Below, piece by piece: positions 18,801-27,756 of a DNA stretch of 64,000 nt. The notes below the pieces were generated by a model that saw only the letters and a program-made list of their open reading frames with translations, was not told the DNA's origin and did not search any database. Position 1 is the first letter of the stretch. The number at the start of each line of letters is the position of its first letter. The stretch is from the NCBI RefSeq assembly GCF_002072155.1, contig NZ_BDIY01000016.1:28681-92680 (forward strand), given 5' to 3'. A program made the position numbers and the translations under genes. This DNA is from Roseovarius sp. A-2. GTDB lineage: Bacteria > Pseudomonadota > Alphaproteobacteria > Rhodobacterales > Rhodobacteraceae.

Positions 18801-21800
18801 TTCGCGCGATTGGAGGAAGGGCGCTACACCCTCTCACCAGAACGCGGGCGCGAGGGCTATGACCAGCTGATACGCGCGCTTGTCGCAGACAACCGCGCGC
18901 CTACACGCATCGCGCATTTCTGGCTGGTCACCCGCAACGAGCGTCACCGCCCCGGCTCCAGCTTCTTCCACCGGGTGCAGGAACAGGGCTTCTACAGCCT
19001 GCTCTTTCTGGCGCAGGCCGTGGGCGACGAGGGGCTGGACACGCCCTTGCATATCACCGCCTTCACCACCGGTGCCGCCCAAACCCGTGACGAGGCGCTG
19101 CCCTACCCGGCCAAATCCACGCTCGCAGGCCCCTTGCGCGTGATCCCGCGTGAGATGCCGCATGTGACCACCGCCAGCCTCGACCTGACCCTGCCCGCGC
19201 GCGGCGCGCCCGATGCGGGGCTTGTGACCCGCGTGCTCGAGGATCTTCTGCAAGCCCCCCACACGCATGAGGCCGCCCTGCGCGGCGCCCGCCGCTACGA
19301 GATGGCATGGCGCGCCACGGACCTCGCGACCGGCAGCGCCCCGATTGCCCAGGGCGACTCCGTGCTGATCACCGGCGGTTTCGGCGGCATCGGTCTGACG
19401 CTGGCCGAGGATCTGATCACGAAAAACCGCGCCAATATCGTGCTGATGGCCCGCCACGCCCTGCCGCCCCGCGCCGACTGGCCCCGGATCACCGCGACGC
19501 GCGGTGCCGCCGACCCGCTCGCCCGCCGCATCGCCGCCGTGAGCCGCCTCGAGGCGCTTGGCGGCGAGGTCATGGTGGTGGCAGGCGATGTCAGCAATAT
19601 CGAGGACATGCAGGCCGCACGCTCCGAGATCGAGACGCGCTTTGGCCGCCTGAACGGCATCATCCATGCCGCCGGTGTCATCGCCGACGCACCCCTGTTG
19701 GCCAAGGGGCCGGACACGATCGAGGATGTGTTCACACCCAAGATCCACGGCACCCAGGTGCTGGAGCAGGTCTTTCCAGATGGCACGCTCGACTGGCTGG
19801 TGCTGTTTTCGTCCTCCTCGACGGCCACCGCGCCTGCCGGACAGGTCGATTACGTCGCCGCCAACGAATATCTCAACGCCTATGCCCGGTCCCGAGCGGG
19901 CGGGCGCACCCGCGTGCTGGCGCTCGACTGGGGCATCTGGGCCGAGGTCGGCATGGCCGCCGAGGCCGTGGCACAGCAGACCGGCACCATTCCCGCCGCC
20001 CCGCGCCTGCCGGTCGATCACCCGCTGATCGACGCGGTCAGCTTCGACGCCGAAGGCAACCGCGTCTTTCACGCAAGCTACAGCGCCGCCACCCATTGGG
20101 TGTTCGATCAGCACCGTACGCGCGACGGTCAGGCGCTCATGCCTGGCACCGGCTATCTCGACCTGCTGGCACAGGCGCTGTGCGCGCAGGGCGAGGACAG
20201 CCCGTTCGAGATCCGCGATCTGATTTTCCTGCGCCCCTTCGACCTCGCTAAAGGGGCCACGCGCGAGATGCGCCTTACCTTGACCCGCAGCGATCAGGGT
20301 TACGCCGCCCGGATCGAGGCCAACCACCTTCAGGCGGGCCGCACAGGTTGGATCACTCTGGCCGAGGCCGATCTGCGCCTACTGCCGCTCACACCGCCTG
20401 CGCCGCTCGACATCACCACCATGCGCTCACGTATGGAGAGTTGGGACGAGGCCACCACCGATCCCCTGCCCTCCCCGCAAGAGGCGCATCTCGATTTCGG
20501 CCCCCGCTGGCGCGTGCTCATGGCGCGCGGGCTTGGCCCGGGCGAGGGTCTCGCCCATCTGCGCCTGCCCGCCGAGGCGCAGGGCGATCTGGCGGCAGGC
20601 CATCTTCTGCACCCCGCCCTGATGGATATCGCCACCGGCTGGGCGATGGGGCTGATCGAGGGCTATGACGGCAGCGATCTCTGGGTGCCGATGTCCTATG
20701 GCGCGCTGCGGGTGCATGCGCCGCTAGGGCAGGATATTTACAGCATCGCACGGCTGACCACCGGTCAGGCCCAGGAGACCGGCATCGCCCGCTTTGACAT
20801 CACGCTCACCGATTCCGCCGGTCAGGTACTGGTCGAAATCACCGATTTCGCCATTCGCAAACAGGCGGGCGGGTTGGCGATCACCCCGCCCCGCGCGGGC
20901 GAAATCCGCTTTGACGCAAGCGTCGACACCACCCCCGACAGCCCCGCCGAAGAACGCCTGCGCCACAACCTGCGCGAAGGCATCCGGCCCAGTGAGGGTG
21001 CCGAGGCGTTCCGCCGTGCGCTCGCCCTCGGTCAGCCGCAGGTGCTGGTCTCCTCGCTCGATCTGCCCGCGCTGATCCGTCAGGCCGAGGCGGGCCCGCA
21101 AGGAGCCGACGAGGGCGGCCAGCGGTTCGAGCGGCCCGATCTCGACGGCGATTACATGGCACCAAAGGGCGAGATCGAGGCCCGGCTCGCGGGCTTCTGG
21201 TCCGATCTTCTCGGCCTCGACCCGGTCGGCGTCGAAGACAGCTTCTTCGATCTTGGCGGCCATTCACTGATCGCCGTGCGGCTCTTCGGCATGATCCGCA
21301 AGGCCTACCGCGTCGATTTCCCGATCTCGATCCTGTTCGAGGCCCCGACCATCCGCGCCTGTGCGCGCCTGATCGAGGCCCGCATCGGCCCGCAACAGGC
21401 GGGCGACAGCGCGCCCGCGACATCCGCACCGGCCCGCCGCTTCACCCATCTGGTGCCGATGCATCGCGGCGAGGGGGGGCCGAAAACGCCCTTCTTCCTT
21501 GTCGCGGGCATGTTCGGCAACGTCCTCAACCTGCGGCATCTGGCGCATCTTCTGGGCGATGACCGGCCGTTCTTCGGGCTTCAGGCGCGCGGGCTCTACG
21601 GCGACGACGCGCCGCATGACGACCTGACCGAAGCCGCGCGCGACATGATCGCCGAGATCCGTCAGGTGCAGCCGCATGGCCCCTATCTGCTTGGCGGCTT
21701 CTCGGGTGGCGGCATCACCGCCTACGAGATGGCACAGCAGCTTGAGGCAGCGGGCGAAACGGTGGCGGTGGTGATCCTGCTCGACACGCCGCTGCCGCAA

Positions 21801-22295
21801 CGCCGCCCGCTGTCGCGCCGTGACAGGACGCTCATACAATGGCAGGAATTGAAATCCTCCGGCCCGCTCTACCCGCTCAAATGGGCGACGCGGCGCCTTA
21901 AATGGGAGATCGCCAGGCGCCGCTCGCAGGACCACACGGAAACCTCCGAACACCAGTTTCACGATCATGAGATCGAGGCCGCCTTCTACCGCGCCATAGC
22001 CAAATACCAGGTCCGCCCGTGGACCGGCAGGCTGCACCTCTTCCGCCCGCCGCAATCGGGCAAGTGGCAGGTCTCGAACGGTCAATGGGTGAGTTCCGAG
22101 CGCGCCTATGTGCTGCCCGACAATGACTGGTCCGGCTTGGCCCCGAACCTGTCGGTGACCGAGGTGCCGGGCGATCACGATTCCATGGTGCTGGAGCCTA
22201 ATGTCCGCGTCCTCGCCGCGCGCATGCGCCGCGTGATCGAGGTGGCAGAGGACACGCAAAGCGCACCCCCGGACCACAGGGAGGCCGCTGAATGA
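15897..22295 (+). CDS. Single-module type I polyketide synthase KS-AT-KR-DH-ACP-TE
   Basis: About 2132 residues from ATG 15897 (ATG 15903 and TTG 15885 are alternatives; no clear ribosome site). KS ~5-430: active Cys182 in 'QTACSTSL', 'ECHGTGT', 'NIGHLDTAAG'. AT ~530-850: Ser630 in 'GHSMGE', and 'IAAHSRM' at the specificity loop, more malonyl- than methylmalonyl-like. KR ~1150-1340: 'TGGFGGIG', Ser run, Tyr1319 in 'GQVDYVAANEYLNA'. DH-like double hotdog ~1385-1660: His1406 in 'HRTRDGQALMPGTGY' (Pro at +10, one more than the textbook +9) and Asp1577 in 'HPALMDI'. ACP Ser1790 in 'DLGGHSL' (NRPS-like carrier). TE ~1840-2120: Ser1936 in 'GGFSGGG', late His in 'PGDHDSM'. No loading module, ER or methyltransferase. 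DH after KR is an unusual order. Stop overlaps the next ATG (ATGA). Confidence 0.92.
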   Translation: MSMSDPSGTEIAIVGMAAHLPGARTVAEYWRNLRAGHRAIRRLSEAELLAAGEAPQTLRRPDYVPFAAPLDGFEMFDAEFFGFGPKEAAILDPQHRRFLEVAWEALEDAGHMPETFPGPIGVFAGCGMGSYFYFNLCSNRDLVDDVGLFLLRHTGNDKDFLTTRLSHILDLKGPSLGLQTACSTSLVAVHYAAQSLLNGECDMALAGGVTIELPQNRGYIHKQGEILSPDGECHAFDHRAQGTVFGSGAGMVALRRLEDALADGDHIWGVIKGSAVNNDGAAKAGYLAPSVDGQAAAVAEAQAVAGVTADTVDYVECHGTGTYLGDPIEVAALTQAFRETTEASDFCRIGSVKTNIGHLDTAAGVASLIKATLALYHGEMPPSLGYEAPNPAIAFEGSPFSVNDCLSPWPKRDHPRRAGVNSLGVGGTNAHVVLEEPPARAAPEDSDWPFQPIVLSARSKSALDDATTRLAAHLRENPEQPLADVAWTLKQGRRAFERRRITVARTHAEAADRLDKGDARRVFTHQALDNPDVVFMFPGGGAQYARMARDLYETEPVFADWMDRGLDILAPRLDYDIRALWLPDPDQVAAADARLKRPSVQLPLIMITEYALAQLWQSWGVTPAALIGHSMGENTAACLAGVLSLEDCIGLVHLRGQLFDTVDKGGMLSVPLSADALKCYLGAHLDIAALNAPDLTAVSGPQAALDDLDTRLRAEGIEPQRIAIDIAAHSRMLEPILERFGDYLRSIQLSPPQIPILSNRSGDYLTAEEATDPAYWVDHLRHTVRFADGLTRLSETSARVFLEVGPGKALSSLAQAHGAISANQVIGTLRHPEDSIADDEYFIAMLARLWAVGVEIDWPQIWGEATRNRVPLPSYAFQHKPYFIAPGVPRATAEDDWPTHRDTLTDWGYTPHWQPRLAEVEITSDADLAQLPKQTWLVFEDDTGLARAVAGRLSAAGHTVTTVTPGDSFARLEEGRYTLSPERGREGYDQLIRALVADNRAPTRIAHFWLVTRNERHRPGSSFFHRVQEQGFYSLLFLAQAVGDEGLDTPLHITAFTTGAAQTRDEALPYPAKSTLAGPLRVIPREMPHVTTASLDLTLPARGAPDAGLVTRVLEDLLQAPHTHEAALRGARRYEMAWRATDLATGSAPIAQGDSVLITGGFGGIGLTLAEDLITKNRANIVLMARHALPPRADWPRITATRGAADPLARRIAAVSRLEALGGEVMVVAGDVSNIEDMQAARSEIETRFGRLNGIIHAAGVIADAPLLAKGPDTIEDVFTPKIHGTQVLEQVFPDGTLDWLVLFSSSSTATAPAGQVDYVAANEYLNAYARSRAGGRTRVLALDWGIWAEVGMAAEAVAQQTGTIPAAPRLPVDHPLIDAVSFDAEGNRVFHASYSAATHWVFDQHRTRDGQALMPGTGYLDLLAQALCAQGEDSPFEIRDLIFLRPFDLAKGATREMRLTLTRSDQGYAARIEANHLQAGRTGWITLAEADLRLLPLTPPAPLDITTMRSRMESWDEATTDPLPSPQEAHLDFGPRWRVLMARGLGPGEGLAHLRLPAEAQGDLAAGHLLHPALMDIATGWAMGLIEGYDGSDLWVPMSYGALRVHAPLGQDIYSIARLTTGQAQETGIARFDITLTDSAGQVLVEITDFAIRKQAGGLAITPPRAGEIRFDASVDTTPDSPAEERLRHNLREGIRPSEGAEAFRRALALGQPQVLVSSLDLPALIRQAEAGPQGADEGGQRFERPDLDGDYMAPKGEIEARLAGFWSDLLGLDPVGVEDSFFDLGGHSLIAVRLFGMIRKAYRVDFPISILFEAPTIRACARLIEARIGPQQAGDSAPATSAPARRFTHLVPMHRGEGGPKTPFFLVAGMFGNVLNLRHLAHLLGDDRPFFGLQARGLYGDDAPHDDLTEAARDMIAEIRQVQPHGPYLLGGFSGGGITAYEMAQQLEAAGETVAVVILLDTPLPQRRPLSRRDRTLIQWQELKSSGPLYPLKWATRRLKWEIARRRSQDHTETSEHQFHDHEIEAAFYRAIAKYQVRPWTGRLHLFRPPQSGKWQVSNGQWVSSERAYVLPDNDWSGLAPNLSVTEVPGDHDSMVLEPNVRVLAARMRRVIEVAEDTQSAPPDHREAAE

Positions 22296-23260
22296 CCGGC
22301 CCCCGCGTCCTGACCATCGTGCTCAACTGGCGCACGCCCGAGATGACACTGAAGGCCGCACGTGCCGCGCAGCGCGCCATGGTCGATATCGCGGGCGAGA
22401 TCGTCATTATCGACAATGATTCCGGCGATGGCTCTTTCGAGAAAATGCAATCGGAAACAAGGGATTGGAACCGGGTGCGCGTGATACAATCCGGCCATAA
22501 CGGCGGCTTTGGTGCGGGCAATAACGCAGGCATACGCGCAGGGTTCTCGGACGGCACGCGTCCCGATTACACCTATATCCTGAACTCCGATGCCTTTCCG
22601 GCCGAAGATGCCATCGCCAAGCTGCTGGCGCATCTTGAGGCGACACCCAGTGCCGGGCTGGCGGGAAGCCATATCCACGGGCCCGAGGGCAAAAGCCATG
22701 TCACCTGCTTTCGCTTCCCGTCGATCCTGGGCGAGTTCGAGGGTGCCGCGCGCATCGGCACATTCAGCCACCTGTTGCGCCGTCACATCGTACCCCTTCC
22801 GGTACCCGAGACCACGCAGCCCGTCGACTGGCTGGCAGGCGCAAGCCTGATGATCCGGCAGGACGCGCTCGACGAGATCGGCGGTTTCGACGAAACCTTT
22901 TTTCTCTATTTCGAGGAAACCGACCTCTGCCTCCGTGCCGCGCGAGCGGGCTGGCAGACGCATTACGTGGCCGGATCCCACGTCGAGCATATCGGCTCGG
23001 TCTCCACCGGCATGAAGAGCTGGGGCCGGGTGCCGGACTACTGGTTCGCGTCGCGCCGATATTATTTCATCAAGAACCACGGGCGCGGCTATCTCGCGCT
23101 CGTCACGCTGGCACATCTGACGGGTGCGGGCCTCGGCAGCCTGTGGCGGCTGATCCGGCGCAAGGGCGCACCGCGCCCGCCGCATTTCCTGCGCGATCTG
23201 GTGCTGGGTGACCTGGGCCTTACGCTGCGGGGCACGAATGAACGAAAGGCGGACGCATGA
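22292..23260 (+). CDS. Family 2 glycosyltransferase, WbbL/rhamnosyltransferase-like
   Basis: 322 residues. 'LTIVLNWRTPEMTLKAARAA', 'IIDNDSGDGS', 'HNGGFGAGNNAGI', 'YILNSDAFP', 'VDWLAGASLMIRQDAL', 'FFLYFEETDLCLRAARAGW' and 'HIGSVSTG' are the standard succession of blocks in WbbL-like enzymes, which often transfer rhamnose or related deoxyhexoses. It overlaps the PKS stop and the NRPS start by 4 bp each (ATGA), so it is translated together with both megasynthases. That coupling is the main argument that it glycosylates their product; the sugar is unknown. Confidence 0.85.
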   Translation: MTGPRVLTIVLNWRTPEMTLKAARAAQRAMVDIAGEIVIIDNDSGDGSFEKMQSETRDWNRVRVIQSGHNGGFGAGNNAGIRAGFSDGTRPDYTYILNSDAFPAEDAIAKLLAHLEATPSAGLAGSHIHGPEGKSHVTCFRFPSILGEFEGAARIGTFSHLLRRHIVPLPVPETTQPVDWLAGASLMIRQDALDEIGGFDETFFLYFEETDLCLRAARAGWQTHYVAGSHVEHIGSVSTGMKSWGRVPDYWFASRRYYFIKNHGRGYLALVTLAHLTGAGLGSLWRLIRRKGAPRPPHFLRDLVLGDLGLTLRGTNERKADA

Positions 23261-26200
23261 TGAAGGCGCTTCTGATCGGCAACGAATCCCTCGCCCTGCA
23301 ATGCGGCGAGGCGTGGCTGGCGCGCGGCCATGGGATCGCGGCGGTGGTCACGCGCCACGCCGATGTCACAAGCTGGGCAGAGGACAAGGGCCTGCGCGTC
23401 GAGACCCCCGGTGCGGGGCTGACCGAACGCTTGGGCGATCTGAGCTGTGACTGGCTCCTATCCATTGCCAATCTCGATCTGCTGCCGCAGGACGTGCTGG
23501 CGCGCGCCACGCGCGGCGCGGTGAATTTCCACGACGGGCCCCTGCCCCGCCACGCCGGGCTGAACGCCCCGGTCTGGGCCATACTGCAGGATGAGGACCG
23601 GCACGGCATCACTTGGCACCTGATCGAGGGTGGCATCGACGAGGGCCGCATCGTGGCGCAGCGCCTGTTTGACATCGCGCCGGACGAGACCGCATTCACC
23701 CTCAACGCCAAATGCTACGCGGCGGCGCTCGACAGCTTCGGCCAGGTGATCGACGCGCTGGAACACGGCTTGCAGTCGCTGACGACACAGGACGCCGACG
23801 CACGCTGCTATCACGCACGATGCGACCGGCCCGCCGCCGCATGGCTCGATTTCGCCCATCCCGCCGCTGATCTGGCGCGGGTCGTGCGCGCGCTCGATCA
23901 TGGTGGTTATTTCAATCCGCTCTGCATGGCGCGCCTTCGTGTCGGAGATCACCTGTTGCTCGCCGGGCAGGCCGCGCCGGTGCAGGGCGACGCTGCGCCG
24001 GGCACGGTGCTGGAGAATGACGGCACCCAACTGACAGTGGCCTGTGGCGAAGGCGCGCTGCGCCTGAGCAAGCTCACCGGTCCCGAGGGTGGCGCGGTCG
24101 ATCTCGCCGCCTGCGCACCGTTGGGCCACGTGATCTCGCCTGCCTCTCAGGAGGACCGACAGGCGCTTGGAGACCTTGCCGCGCAGGACGGCTATTGGCG
24201 CAGGAAGCTGTCGGCGATGCGCCCGGTCACCCTGCCCCTTGCCACCACCAAGAGTGCCCCGGCAGAGCGCCGCGCGCTTGGCCTTGCGCCCGAGACCGCA
24301 CTTGCCGCCACCGCCACATGGGCCATGCGACTTGGCGGCGAGGCGGGCGCGCATCTGGCCTATTGCGGTCGCGCACAGGCCGGGGCCGCGGATCTCGCCT
24401 GCCCCTGGGTTCCGGTGGCGGCGGATCGCTTGGTCGACGATATCGAAGAGGCCGATGCGCGCGGCCCCTTCGCACTCGATCTCTTTGCCCGCGATCCCGC
24501 GCTCGACGCCGCACATCGCCCGCATCTGGGGTTGCGCCGTGCGGGCGATGGGCTCATTCCCGGCACTGTGGTGACCGTCGATCTGTCCGATGCCCCGGCG
24601 CTCCTTTACGATCCCGCCCGCCTGTCGCCCGCGATGGCCGACCTGCTAGCCAAGCGGCTGGAGGCACTCGGGCGTGGCGAGACCGCCACCATGCCCGAGG
24701 TCGAACGCCGACTGCTCATCGAGGCGTGGAACCGCACCGATACCGCCTATGACGCCCGCCCCATCCACCGCCTGATCGAGGCGCAAGCCCACAAGACCCC
24801 AGAGGCGCGCGCACTGATCTTCGAGGCCGAGACCCTGACCCATGCCGCGCTCGACGCGCACGCCAACCGCCTCGCCCATGTGCTGCGCCAGATGGGTGTC
24901 GGCCCCGGTGTTCTGGTCGGGCTGTGCCTGCCGCGCTCCGCCGATATGGTCGCGGCCGCGCTGGCGATCTGGAAGGCGGGCGGCGCCTATGTGCCGATGG
25001 ACCCAGGCTATCCCGCCGACCGGCTGGCGCAATACCTTAGCGATAGCGGCGCGCGGGTGGTGATCACCCGCTCGGACGTGGCCAACACCTTGCCGCAGGG
25101 CGCCGCCCAAAGAGTGCTCATCGACAGTGACCCGCGCCTTACTACCGCGCCCGACACGGCACCCGACGGCGGCGCGGGGCCCGACGATCTGGCCTATGTG
25201 ATCTACACCTCCGGCTCCACTGGCCGCCCCAAGGGCGTGATGGTCACGCATCGCAACGTCGCCAATTTCTTTGCCGGGATGGATGACCGTATCCCCGCCG
25301 AGCCGAACGCGGTCTGGCTCGCCGTCACCAGCCTCAGTTTCGACATCTCGGTGCTGGAACTCTTCTACAGCCTCGCACGCGGTTACATCCTCGTGCTCAG
25401 CGGCGAGGAAAGCCGCGCGCTCGTCTCCTCGGGGCAGATCGCCACGTCGGAGCGCGGCATGGAATTCAGCCTCTACTATTGGGGCAACGATGACGGCACC
25501 GGGCGCGACAAGTACAAATCTCTGCTCGAAGGCGCGCGGTTCGCCGACACTCACGGGTTTTGCGCGGTCTGGACGCCTGAGCGGCATTTCCACGCCTTCG
25601 GCGGGCCCTACCCCAACCCTTCGGTCACCGGTGCGGCCGTCGCCGCCGTCACGCAAAACCTCGCCGTGCGCGCCGGTAGCTGCGTGGCACCGCTGCATCA
25701 CACCGCCCGCATCGCCGAGGAATGGGCAGTGATCGACAATCTAACCAACGGGCGCGCGGGCATGGCCATCGCATCGGGCTGGCAGCCCGACGATTTCGTC
25801 CTGCGCCCCGAAAACGCGCCGCCCAACAACAAGCCCGCCATGTTTGACGCGATCCGCGATCTGCGCAAGCTGTGGAAGGGTGAGGCCGTCGGCTTCCCCC
25901 GGGCCGATGGCACTCTGCACGAGGTGGTCACACAACCGCGCCCGGTCTCCACCGACCTGCCCGTCTGGGTGACGACCGCCGGCAACCCCGAGACATGGCG
26001 CGAGGCGGGGGCCAACGGGGCCAATGTGCTGACCCATCTGCTGGGCCAGTCGGTGCAGGAGGTCGGCGACAAGATCGCGCTTTACCATGCCGCCCTGCGC
26101 GAGGCAGGCCATGATCCGGCCGAGTTCACCGTGACGCTGATGCTGCACACCTACGTGGCTGACAGCCGCGACGAGGCCGCCCGTGTCGCGCGCGAACCGA

Positions 26201-27756
26201 TGAAGGATTACCTGCGCTCCGCCGCCGGGCTCATCAAGCAATATGCCTGGGCCTTCCCGGCCTTCAAGAAACCGCAAGGCGTGGATAACGCGTTTCAACT
26301 CGATCTCGGATCATTGGAGGACGAGGAACTCGAGGGCATCCTCGATTTCGCCTTCGAGCGGTATTTCAACGACTCCGGCCTCTTCGGCACGGTCGAGGAT
26401 TGCGTCGCGCGGGTCGAAGAGCTCAAGCGCATCGGCGTGGATGAAGTGGCCTGCCTGATCGACTACGGCATCCCGGTGCGGCAGGTTCTGGATGGGCTGC
26501 GGCCCTTGGCGCGGGTGCTGGAAGGCTCAAACCGTGTGGGCGGAATCGCGCAGGATGATTTCTCCATCGCGGCACAAATCCTGCGCCACAAGGTCACGCA
26601 TCTGCAATGCACCCCCTCGATGGCGCGGATGATCGCCATGAACGAAGAGGCGCGGCATGCGCTCGGACAGATCAGCCACCTGATGCTGGGCGGCGAGGCG
26701 CTGCCTGGCAGCCTGGTGCAGGAGTTGCGCGGGATCACCGACGCACAGATCACCAACATGTACGGGCCCACAGAGACGACGATCTGGTCCACCACCGGCC
26801 CCGCCGAGGACAGCCCCGGCCCCTGCCCCATCGGCACGCCGATCGCCAATACGCAAACGTATGTTCTGGACCCCGAGATGCAGCCCGTGCCGGTCGGGCA
26901 GCCGGGCGAATTGTGGATCGGCGGCGATGGCGTGGCGCGGGGTTATCTGGGCCGCGAGGATCTCACCGCCGACCGTTTCCGCGCCGATCCGTTCCGCGAG
27001 GGCGGGCGCATCTACGGCACTGGCGACCTCGTGCGCTGGCGCGCCGATGGGCGGCTCGATTTCATCGGGCGGGCCGATACACAGGTCAAGCTGCGCGGCT
27101 ATCGGATCGAGCTGGGCGAGATCGAGGCGGCATTGGAGACCTGCTCCGGCGTCGATGAGGCCGTGGTGCTCCTGCGCGAGGATGCCGCCAATAATCCGCG
27201 CCTCGTCGCCTATCTGCGCGGCACCGCGCCTGACACCGCGATCAAGGCCCATCTGGCGCAGCACCTGCCCGCCCACATGATCCCCGCCCATATCATCACG
27301 CTCGACGCGTTCCCGCTCACCCCCAACCGCAAGATCGACCGCAAGGCGCTGCCCGCGCCCGCGCAGGTCACAGCGCCGCGCCCGGCCAAGGCGACGGCCC
27401 CCGTCACCCCCGCCAACAATATCGAGCGCGAGATCGCGGCAATCTGGGCGCGCATCCTCGGCGTGTCCGGAATCAGCGCGCAGGACAGCTTCTTCGACCT
27501 TGGCGGGCATTCCCTGCTGGCGGTGCAGGCGCATCGCGAGATCCGCAGCGAACTGGCCGTCGAGCGGCTCGGCATCACCGATATCTTCCGCTGTCCGAAA
27601 CTGGCCACGCTGGCAGCGCGGGTGGCGGAATTGCGCGGCGACGCGCCGCAACCGGCCAACGATCCCGGACCGGACCCGGTCACTGACAAGCGCGCCACCG
27701 CCCGAACCGAGGCGATGGCCAAGCGCCGCGCCATGCGCGCCGCGCGGCGGGGATGA
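23257..27756 (+). CDS. NRPS: formyltransferase - A domain with inserted flavin monooxygenase - PCP
   Basis: 1499 residues. (1) ~1-280 methionyl-tRNA-formyltransferase-like domain with catalytic Asn90/His92 ('VNFHDGPLP') and Asp128 ('GGIDEGRIV'). (2) ~305-480 degenerate stretch resembling the C-terminal half of a condensation domain; no HHxxxDG. (3) ~510-730 first part of an adenylation domain: 'YTSGSTGRPKG' (Tyr650), Asp696 in 'FDISVLELF'. (4) ~734-1090 bacterial luciferase-like FMN monooxygenase of the MupA/Atu3671 type ('WTPERHFHAFGGPYPNPSV', 'AIASGWQPDDFV'). (5) A domain resumes: 'MYGPTETTIW' (Met1168), 'YGTGDLVRW', 'PNRKIDRKAL'. (6) PCP Ser1419 in 'DLGGHSLLAV'. By-eye specificity residues D-I-L-Q-M-G-M-I-W-K resemble the glycine code. 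No TE, so the product must pass to another enzyme, probably the PKS. ATGA overlaps on both sides. Confidence 0.92.
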   Translation: MMKALLIGNESLALQCGEAWLARGHGIAAVVTRHADVTSWAEDKGLRVETPGAGLTERLGDLSCDWLLSIANLDLLPQDVLARATRGAVNFHDGPLPRHAGLNAPVWAILQDEDRHGITWHLIEGGIDEGRIVAQRLFDIAPDETAFTLNAKCYAAALDSFGQVIDALEHGLQSLTTQDADARCYHARCDRPAAAWLDFAHPAADLARVVRALDHGGYFNPLCMARLRVGDHLLLAGQAAPVQGDAAPGTVLENDGTQLTVACGEGALRLSKLTGPEGGAVDLAACAPLGHVISPASQEDRQALGDLAAQDGYWRRKLSAMRPVTLPLATTKSAPAERRALGLAPETALAATATWAMRLGGEAGAHLAYCGRAQAGAADLACPWVPVAADRLVDDIEEADARGPFALDLFARDPALDAAHRPHLGLRRAGDGLIPGTVVTVDLSDAPALLYDPARLSPAMADLLAKRLEALGRGETATMPEVERRLLIEAWNRTDTAYDARPIHRLIEAQAHKTPEARALIFEAETLTHAALDAHANRLAHVLRQMGVGPGVLVGLCLPRSADMVAAALAIWKAGGAYVPMDPGYPADRLAQYLSDSGARVVITRSDVANTLPQGAAQRVLIDSDPRLTTAPDTAPDGGAGPDDLAYVIYTSGSTGRPKGVMVTHRNVANFFAGMDDRIPAEPNAVWLAVTSLSFDISVLELFYSLARGYILVLSGEESRALVSSGQIATSERGMEFSLYYWGNDDGTGRDKYKSLLEGARFADTHGFCAVWTPERHFHAFGGPYPNPSVTGAAVAAVTQNLAVRAGSCVAPLHHTARIAEEWAVIDNLTNGRAGMAIASGWQPDDFVLRPENAPPNNKPAMFDAIRDLRKLWKGEAVGFPRADGTLHEVVTQPRPVSTDLPVWVTTAGNPETWREAGANGANVLTHLLGQSVQEVGDKIALYHAALREAGHDPAEFTVTLMLHTYVADSRDEAARVAREPMKDYLRSAAGLIKQYAWAFPAFKKPQGVDNAFQLDLGSLEDEELEGILDFAFERYFNDSGLFGTVEDCVARVEELKRIGVDEVACLIDYGIPVRQVLDGLRPLARVLEGSNRVGGIAQDDFSIAAQILRHKVTHLQCTPSMARMIAMNEEARHALGQISHLMLGGEALPGSLVQELRGITDAQITNMYGPTETTIWSTTGPAEDSPGPCPIGTPIANTQTYVLDPEMQPVPVGQPGELWIGGDGVARGYLGREDLTADRFRADPFREGGRIYGTGDLVRWRADGRLDFIGRADTQVKLRGYRIELGEIEAALETCSGVDEAVVLLREDAANNPRLVAYLRGTAPDTAIKAHLAQHLPAHMIPAHIITLDAFPLTPNRKIDRKALPAPAQVTAPRPAKATAPVTPANNIEREIAAIWARILGVSGISAQDSFFDLGGHSLLAVQAHREIRSELAVERLGITDIFRCPKLATLAARVAELRGDAPQPANDPGPDPVTDKRATARTEAMAKRRAMRAARRG

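Noticed and set aside
16665..20327. Two long antisense open frames (about 496 and 497 codons) inside the PKS gene.
   Set aside because: They are by-products of high third-position GC in the PKS frame; they have no domain motifs and the PKS domains are unambiguous.
25436..26530. Frameshift or gene fusion artefact inside the NRPS, because the A domain seems broken.
   Set aside because: The frame is continuous through A-part, monooxygenase and A-part, and the insertion point between A4 and A5 matches known A-MOx proteins.
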